A DNA stretch of 59,882 nt, taken from positions 1 through 59,882 of the forward strand of contig JBJXFI010000018.1 of the NCBI GenBank assembly GCA_046154695.1, given 5' to 3'. The notes under the pieces were generated by a model. The model had not been told where the DNA came from and ran no database searches. It saw only the letters and a program-made list of their open reading frames with translations. Made by a program: the position numbers and the translations under genes. This document shows, piece after piece, positions 55,990-59,882 of this stretch. Position 1 is the first letter of the stretch. Each line of letters starts with the position of its first letter. The DNA comes from DALYLB01 sp046154695 (lineage in GTDB: Bacteria > Acidobacteriota > Blastocatellia > RBC074).

Positions 55990-56070
55990 AACGGAACAAA
56001 CGGAAATAACGGAACAACAAGAATCAACCAATACTTTCATTCTCAGGCTCCGTGTGCTCCGTTATCTCCC
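55990..56070. repeat. ACGGAA repeat family C, copy 3
   Basis: Left arm 55990-56014 (ACGGAACAAACGG...) and right arm 56048-56070 (CTCCGTGTGCTCCGTTATC) pair imperfectly. The copy is less perfect than 46912-47002. It lies between infB and rbfA and may split the operon. Confidence 0.75.
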
Positions 56071-56110
56071 CTTTCTCAATGACCGGGTGGATGACTTATA
56101 AAGTGCTCCA

Positions 56111-58975
56111 CTAGAGCTTGGTCGGGGCTATCTTCTCGACGATATAGGCCTCGATGATGTCGCCCATCTTGAAATCATTGAATCGATCGACGGTGATTCC
56201 GCACTCGTATCCCTGTTGAACTTCGCTGACGTCATCCTTGAAGCGCCGCAGACTGCCGATCGAGGACTCGAAGACGACGACATTGTCGCGAATGAGGCGC
56301 GCCTGGGCGGTGCGCTTGATCAAGCCGTTGGTGACCATGCAGCCGGCGATATTGCCGATGCGGGGGACGCGAATGATGTCGCGGACCTCGGCCTTGCCGA
56401 GCACGACATCCTTGAGCGTGGCATCCATCAGGCCGAGCATGGAATTGCGAATCTCCTCCTCGACCTTGTAGATGATCGAGTGGAGGCGGATGTCGACCTG
56501 TTCCTGTTTGGCGACCTCTTCGGCGCGCGTTTCGGGGCGCACGTTGAAGCCGATGATGACGGTGGCCGCGCCGGTTTCGGTGGCGTTCGAGGCGCTGGCG
56601 AGCAGCACGTCATCATAGGTGATGGCGCCGACCGCGGAGCGGATGATGCGAACCTTGACCTTGTCGGTCGAGAGTTTCGTGAGCGTATCCTTGAGCACCT
56701 CGACCGAGCCCTGCACGTCGGCCTTGAGAATGACGAGCAGTTCCTTGACCTCGCCCGTCTCCATCTGGGCGGCGAGTTGATCGAGGCCGCGGGCGGCGGT
56801 GCGGGCGAGCGCCGTGATGCGCGCCTTCGCCTGCCGCTGCTGGGAGATCTGCTGGGCCTTGACCACGTCGCTGACGACCTGGAACTGGTCGCCGGCGGCG
56901 GGGACGCCCTCCAGGCCGAGAACCTCGACCGGCGTCGCGGGGCCCGTCTCCAGAATGCGTTCGCCGATGTCGTTCATCAGCGCGCGAACCTTGCCCGAGA
57001 AATTTCCGACGATGAAGGGCTCTCCGATGCGAAGGGTGCCGTTCTGAATGAGAACGGTGGCGACGGCGCCGCGGCCGCGATCGAGTTTGGCCTCGAGAAC
57101 GGTGCCGGTGGCCATGCGCTTCGGATTGGCCTTCAGATCGAGAATATCGGCCGACAGGAGGATCATTTCGAGCAGGCCGTCGATATTCTCCCGCTTCTTG
57201 GCGGAGACTTCGACCATTTCGATCTCGCCGCCCCATTTGCTCCACAGCAGGCCGCGATCGGCAAGCTCCTTGCGAACGCGATCGGGATTGGCATCGGGTT
57301 TGTCGATCTTGTTGATCGCGACGACGATCGGGACGACGGCGGCCTTGGCATGTTCGATGGCCTCGACTGTCTGGGGCATCACGCCGTCATCGGCGGCGAC
57401 GACCAGGACGACGATGTCCGTCACGCGGGCGCCGCGGGCGCGCATCATCGTGAAGGCTTCGTGACCGGGCGTGTCGAGAAAGACAACGCGCCGGTCCTTG
57501 CCCGGCGTATCGGGGTTGGGAACCTGCACCGAATAAGCGCCGATGTGCTGGGTGATGCCGCCCGCCTCGCCTTCGGCGACGCGCGCCGAGCGGATGCCGT
57601 CGAGCAGGCTCGTCTTTCCATGATCGACGTGGCCCATGACGGTGATGACCGGGGCGCGCGGATCGGTGTCTTCCATCGCCTCGGGGGTGACCTCGAATTC
57701 GGTCTCGATGATCATGTCCTCGAAATCGCCGAAGGAGACATCCCATCCGTAATCTTTTCCGAGGTCCCGCGCCATATCGAGACTGATGGTTTGATTGATC
57801 GTGGCCATCACGCCGCGCTGCATCAGGGCGGTAACGATGTCGCGGGGTTTCGCCTCGATCTTTTCAGCGAACTCACGAACCGTGCTGCCCTCGACGAGGC
57901 GAATCGGCTTCAGATCGACCGGCGCCAGTTTGGCGGCCTGCGCGGGCGCGAAGCCCGCCTGCTTTCGCTGCCCCTGGCGCTGCTTGTTGCCTTCCTCGAA
58001 CTTGTCCTTCTCCTTGTTGCGCTGCTGATTTCGCCCCTTCGGGCGCTGATCCTTGGGCGGAATGTAAACCGTCCGCTGTTGCGCCCCCGAGGGAAGAATA
58101 TGGACATCCTTGTCGCGGCCTTCACGCGGCGCGCCGGGGCGGGCTGCGGCACCCTGCGGCGCGCGTTCTCCGCTCCGCTGCGTGGACGCCGATCTGGCCG
58201 GCGGCTGCGCCTTCACCACGGACTTGGGCGCGGGCTTCGGCAGGGGCGCGCGAGGCGCCAGTTTAATGACCTTGGTCCCTCCCGCTCCAGCGGCCGCCCC
58301 GGGCGTGGCCCGAACCGGACTGGCGGGCGCGGGCGGTTTTGGCGGGGCCTCCGCCGCAACCGGCTGCGCGGACGGAGTCTCGGCAACCGCGCCTTCCGCG
58401 CCGAAAGGCGCGGCGGCCGGCGTTTCCACGGGCGCCGCCGGCTCGCCCATCGCTTCGGACTGCTCGGCCGCCGGAGTCTCGACAACCGACGGCGCCTCGG
58501 CCTGCGCGGCCGCGGGCGGCGTGATCCTGGTGACGCGCACCTCCGGCTCTTCCGCCGGCGGGGCAGCGGCCTCCACCGCGGGAGCCTGCTCCGCCATAAC
58601 CTGCGACTTCGGCGCGCGCGGCGTGATCTGTTTGATGGTGGTTTGCGGCGCCGCGGGCGCGGACGGCCCGGATGGCCCGGACGCGGCAGACGTGACCTCA
58701 GCGGGAATCGGCTCCGGCGCGCCATGCTCAGCCGTCGCGGAAGCCTCAGCTGCCTCCGCCGCCGACGGGTGATGCTTGATCAAACGGGCCGTGCGCGGGG
58801 CCGGCGCGACGTCTTTCTTCGGATAGTACATCTCGCGGATCTTCGCCGCGATGTTGTCTTCCAGCGTATTGGAGGGCACGCTGACGTCAACGCCCATACG
58901 CCGGGCATCCTCGAGGATCTTCTTGCTCTCGAGTTTCAGTTCTTTCGCTAAATCGTAAATTCGTACCTTACCCAT
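56111..58975 (-). CDS. infB: Translation initiation factor IF-2
   Basis: A 954-residue GTPase that brings initiator tRNA to the ribosome. Residues 1-55 are an IF2-N module. About 60-345 are Ala/Pro-rich low complexity. A second IF2-N module lies near 355-410. The GTP-binding motifs are G-H-V-D-H-G-K-T near 447, D-T-P-G-H-E near 503 and N-K-I-D near 556. Domains II to IV follow to the end. The long linker is usual for GC-rich bacteria. AAAGGATT precedes the ATG. Confidence 0.97.
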   Translation of the reverse strand: MGKVRIYDLAKELKLESKKILEDARRMGVDVSVPSNTLEDNIAAKIREMYYPKKDVAPAPRTARLIKHHPSAAEAAEASATAEHGAPEPIPAEVTSAASGPSGPSAPAAPQTTIKQITPRAPKSQVMAEQAPAVEAAAPPAEEPEVRVTRITPPAAAQAEAPSVVETPAAEQSEAMGEPAAPVETPAAAPFGAEGAVAETPSAQPVAAEAPPKPPAPASPVRATPGAAAGAGGTKVIKLAPRAPLPKPAPKSVVKAQPPARSASTQRSGERAPQGAAARPGAPREGRDKDVHILPSGAQQRTVYIPPKDQRPKGRNQQRNKEKDKFEEGNKQRQGQRKQAGFAPAQAAKLAPVDLKPIRLVEGSTVREFAEKIEAKPRDIVTALMQRGVMATINQTISLDMARDLGKDYGWDVSFGDFEDMIIETEFEVTPEAMEDTDPRAPVITVMGHVDHGKTSLLDGIRSARVAEGEAGGITQHIGAYSVQVPNPDTPGKDRRVVFLDTPGHEAFTMMRARGARVTDIVVLVVAADDGVMPQTVEAIEHAKAAVVPIVVAINKIDKPDANPDRVRKELADRGLLWSKWGGEIEMVEVSAKKRENIDGLLEMILLSADILDLKANPKRMATGTVLEAKLDRGRGAVATVLIQNGTLRIGEPFIVGNFSGKVRALMNDIGERILETGPATPVEVLGLEGVPAAGDQFQVVSDVVKAQQISQQRQAKARITALARTAARGLDQLAAQMETGEVKELLVILKADVQGSVEVLKDTLTKLSTDKVKVRIIRSAVGAITYDDVLLASASNATETGAATVIIGFNVRPETRAEEVAKQEQVDIRLHSIIYKVEEEIRNSMLGLMDATLKDVVLGKAEVRDIIRVPRIGNIAGCMVTNGLIKRTAQARLIRDNVVVFESSIGSLRRFKDDVSEVQQGYECGITVDRFNDFKMGDIIEAYIVEKIAPTKL

Positions 58976-59300
58976 TCAATCCTTTGAGAGTTAAGAGTTT
59001 GGGAGTTAGAGGAGCAACACGAAGGAATCAATCCGTCGAAAACTCCCCCCGTTCCCCGGGCCTGAATTCGGCCTCTTACTCAGGCCGGCCCCCCGCGACA
59101 ATCGCGAGTATAAAAAGGAGAGGGGGGAGGCGAACAGCTTGACGCCTGTCCCACATCGGAGGAATCGAAAGAGCTCATGACCATTCGGGTCCAATTGGGG
59201 CCGTAATGATCAACGACCTGACCGCAGGCCGTAGCTCCTCAACTCCACATCGGCTACCGATCCTGTCAGTCAACTCCCAGCATTTTCCGAACCCTCGTAA
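58976..59300. other. 325-base gap between nusA and infB
   Basis: Many bacteria carry ylxR here; I find no such gene on the minus strand. The only frame, 62 codons at 59006-59194, lacks any recognisable motif. No hairpin or promoter stands out. Confidence 0.55.
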
Positions 59301-59882
59301 TCATTCAGCCTTCTCGTCCGTTTCAGAGGACGGCCCCACTTCGCCCTCGTCGTCACCATCTCCCTCGGACGCTTCTTCAGCCTCCTCGGATGACTGCTCG
59401 GAAGCCTCTTCGGACTCCTCGGGCTCCTCTTCGGACATTTCCCCGGGCTCCTCTTCGGACGTTTCCCCGGGCTCCTCTTCGGACATTTCCTCGGGCTCCT
59501 CTTCGGACGCGGCCTCGGCGTCTTCTTCCTCTTCCGACGCTTCGGAGGCGTCTTCGTCGGACGCATCTTCGACCTCGAGGCCGCTTTCGTCCTCTTCGGC
59601 TGACTCTTCCACGATCTCTTCGCCGAACTCGTCCGTTACGCGGGCCCGGCGGGCATCGGTGATGGCCACGGCCATATCGAGCAGCTCCTGCGCCTCGTCG
59701 ATGCTCAGATCGAGCCAGTCGGAGACATCGTCAACGGTGGCTTCCGCCAGTTGCTCAATCGTCTCGATGCCGTGTTCGGCGAGCGCGTCGCTGTCGCCGA
59801 TCGAAATACCCTCGATCTGCGAGAGCTTCACGATGGGAGCGGTGATCATCTGCTCCATCTGCGAGGCGATCTCGCGTTTCAT
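59301..59882 (-). CDS. nusA: Transcription factor NusA, C-terminal part (cut by window edge)
   Basis: The reading frame is open to the window end, so this is probably the last 193 residues of NusA, though a Met happens to sit at the edge. It includes one NusA C-terminal helical repeat (I-E-G-I-S-I-G-D-S-D-A-L-A-E-H-G-I near residues 23-40) and then an acidic tail of about 110 residues with a tandem E-E-E-P-G-E-M-S repeat. It lies upstream of infB, the usual order. Confidence rests mainly on position and the C-terminal repeat. Confidence 0.72.
   Translation of the reverse strand: MKREIASQMEQMITAPIVKLSQIEGISIGDSDALAEHGIETIEQLAEATVDDVSDWLDLSIDEAQELLDMAVAITDARRARVTDEFGEEIVEESAEEDESGLEVEDASDEDASEASEEEEDAEAASEEEPEEMSEEEPGETSEEEPGEMSEEEPEESEEASEQSSEEAEEASEGDGDDEGEVGPSSETDEKAE
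59430..59507 (-). repeat. 24-base tandem repeat coding for the acidic NusA tail
   Basis: About three consecutive 24-base units (of the CGGGCTCCTCTTCGGACATT type on the plus strand) encode E-E-E-P-G-E-[MT]-S. Copies differ by few bases, implying recent expansion or homogenisation. Confidence 0.8.

Noticed and set aside
56216..58951. Plus-strand open frame of 911 codons
   Set aside because: It is antisense to infB and consists of biased Gly/Arg/Asp sequence.
59006..59194. 62-codon frame in the nusA-infB gap, considered as ylxR
   Set aside because: It has no YlxR motif (such as G-R-G-A-Y) and no ribosome binding site.

Overview
The window looks like chromosomal DNA from a GC-rich member of the Acidobacteriota. 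The evidence is two surface proteins with the solibacterial TIGR03437-type C-terminal domain (73-3393 and 6399-7454), a VWFA-related protein of the acidobacterial type (15649-16740), a 'reaction-centre-like' dihaem cytochrome c (45689-46822), hopanoid-associated genes, and many dispersed palindromic repeats. All gene calls come from reading translated sequence and motifs; no database search was possible. I see no rRNA, tRNA or CRISPR array.

Layout. 1-8.9 kb: a large Ig/cadherin-like surface protein, an ECF-like sigma factor with its membrane zinc-finger anti-sigma partner, a second TIGR03437-type protein, and a polyprenyl-phosphate glycosyltransferase (GT2). 8.9-12 kb: an ArnT-like GT39 membrane glycosyltransferase and a complete ISAzo13-type insertion sequence with 22-bp perfect inverted ends. 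12-20.3 kb: type 2 IPP isomerase, a purine-phosphorylase-like protein (HpnG-like), a YjbQ protein, an HpnA-like epimerase, a VWFA protein, a trans-acting enoyl-reductase-like protein, a clan-A glycoside hydrolase and a mannitol-1-phosphate-dehydrogenase-like protein.

20.4-32.4 kb is the most unusual part. A divergent FHA-TPR-receiver protein faces a run of three ATP-grasp enzymes, an MFS transporter and a fourth ATP-grasp enzyme. A secreted beta-propeller phytase follows, then a 1051-residue fusion of degenerate zinc ribbon, FHA domain, pseudokinase and MFS transporter. Three of the four ATP-grasp proteins end in an F-P-G-[YF]-K-G-V-P signature that recalls inositol-polyphosphate 5/6-kinases (ITPK) more than RimK. 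With the phytase alongside, this suggests an undescribed inositol-phosphate (or similar polyphosphorylated cyclitol) system with phospho-dependent control. That is a hypothesis.

32.5-41.8 kb: a DUF1080 protein, a MITE-like palindromic element, a complete frdABCD fumarate reductase operon, a DinB-like protein and a complete sdhCAB succinate dehydrogenase operon. Having both complexes suggests a respiratory chain that can run succinate/fumarate chemistry in both directions. 41.9-48.2 kb: a peptidoglycan-binding lytic-type protein, a YHS-domain lipoprotein-like protein, a serine hydrolase, the dihaem cytochrome and a zinc-ribbon/TPR membrane protein. 48.3-54.4 kb: an ABC ATPase and membrane-fusion adaptor without a permease, next to a 971-residue protein I do not recognise, and a small outer-membrane-barrel-like protein. 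54.4-59.9 kb: the conserved nusA (partial)-infB-rbfA-nrnA translation/RNA cluster on the minus strand.

At least five families of dispersed palindromic repeats sit between genes. Some end exactly at ribosome binding sites, and one forms the C-terminus of the IPP isomerase. They explain many spurious reading frames.
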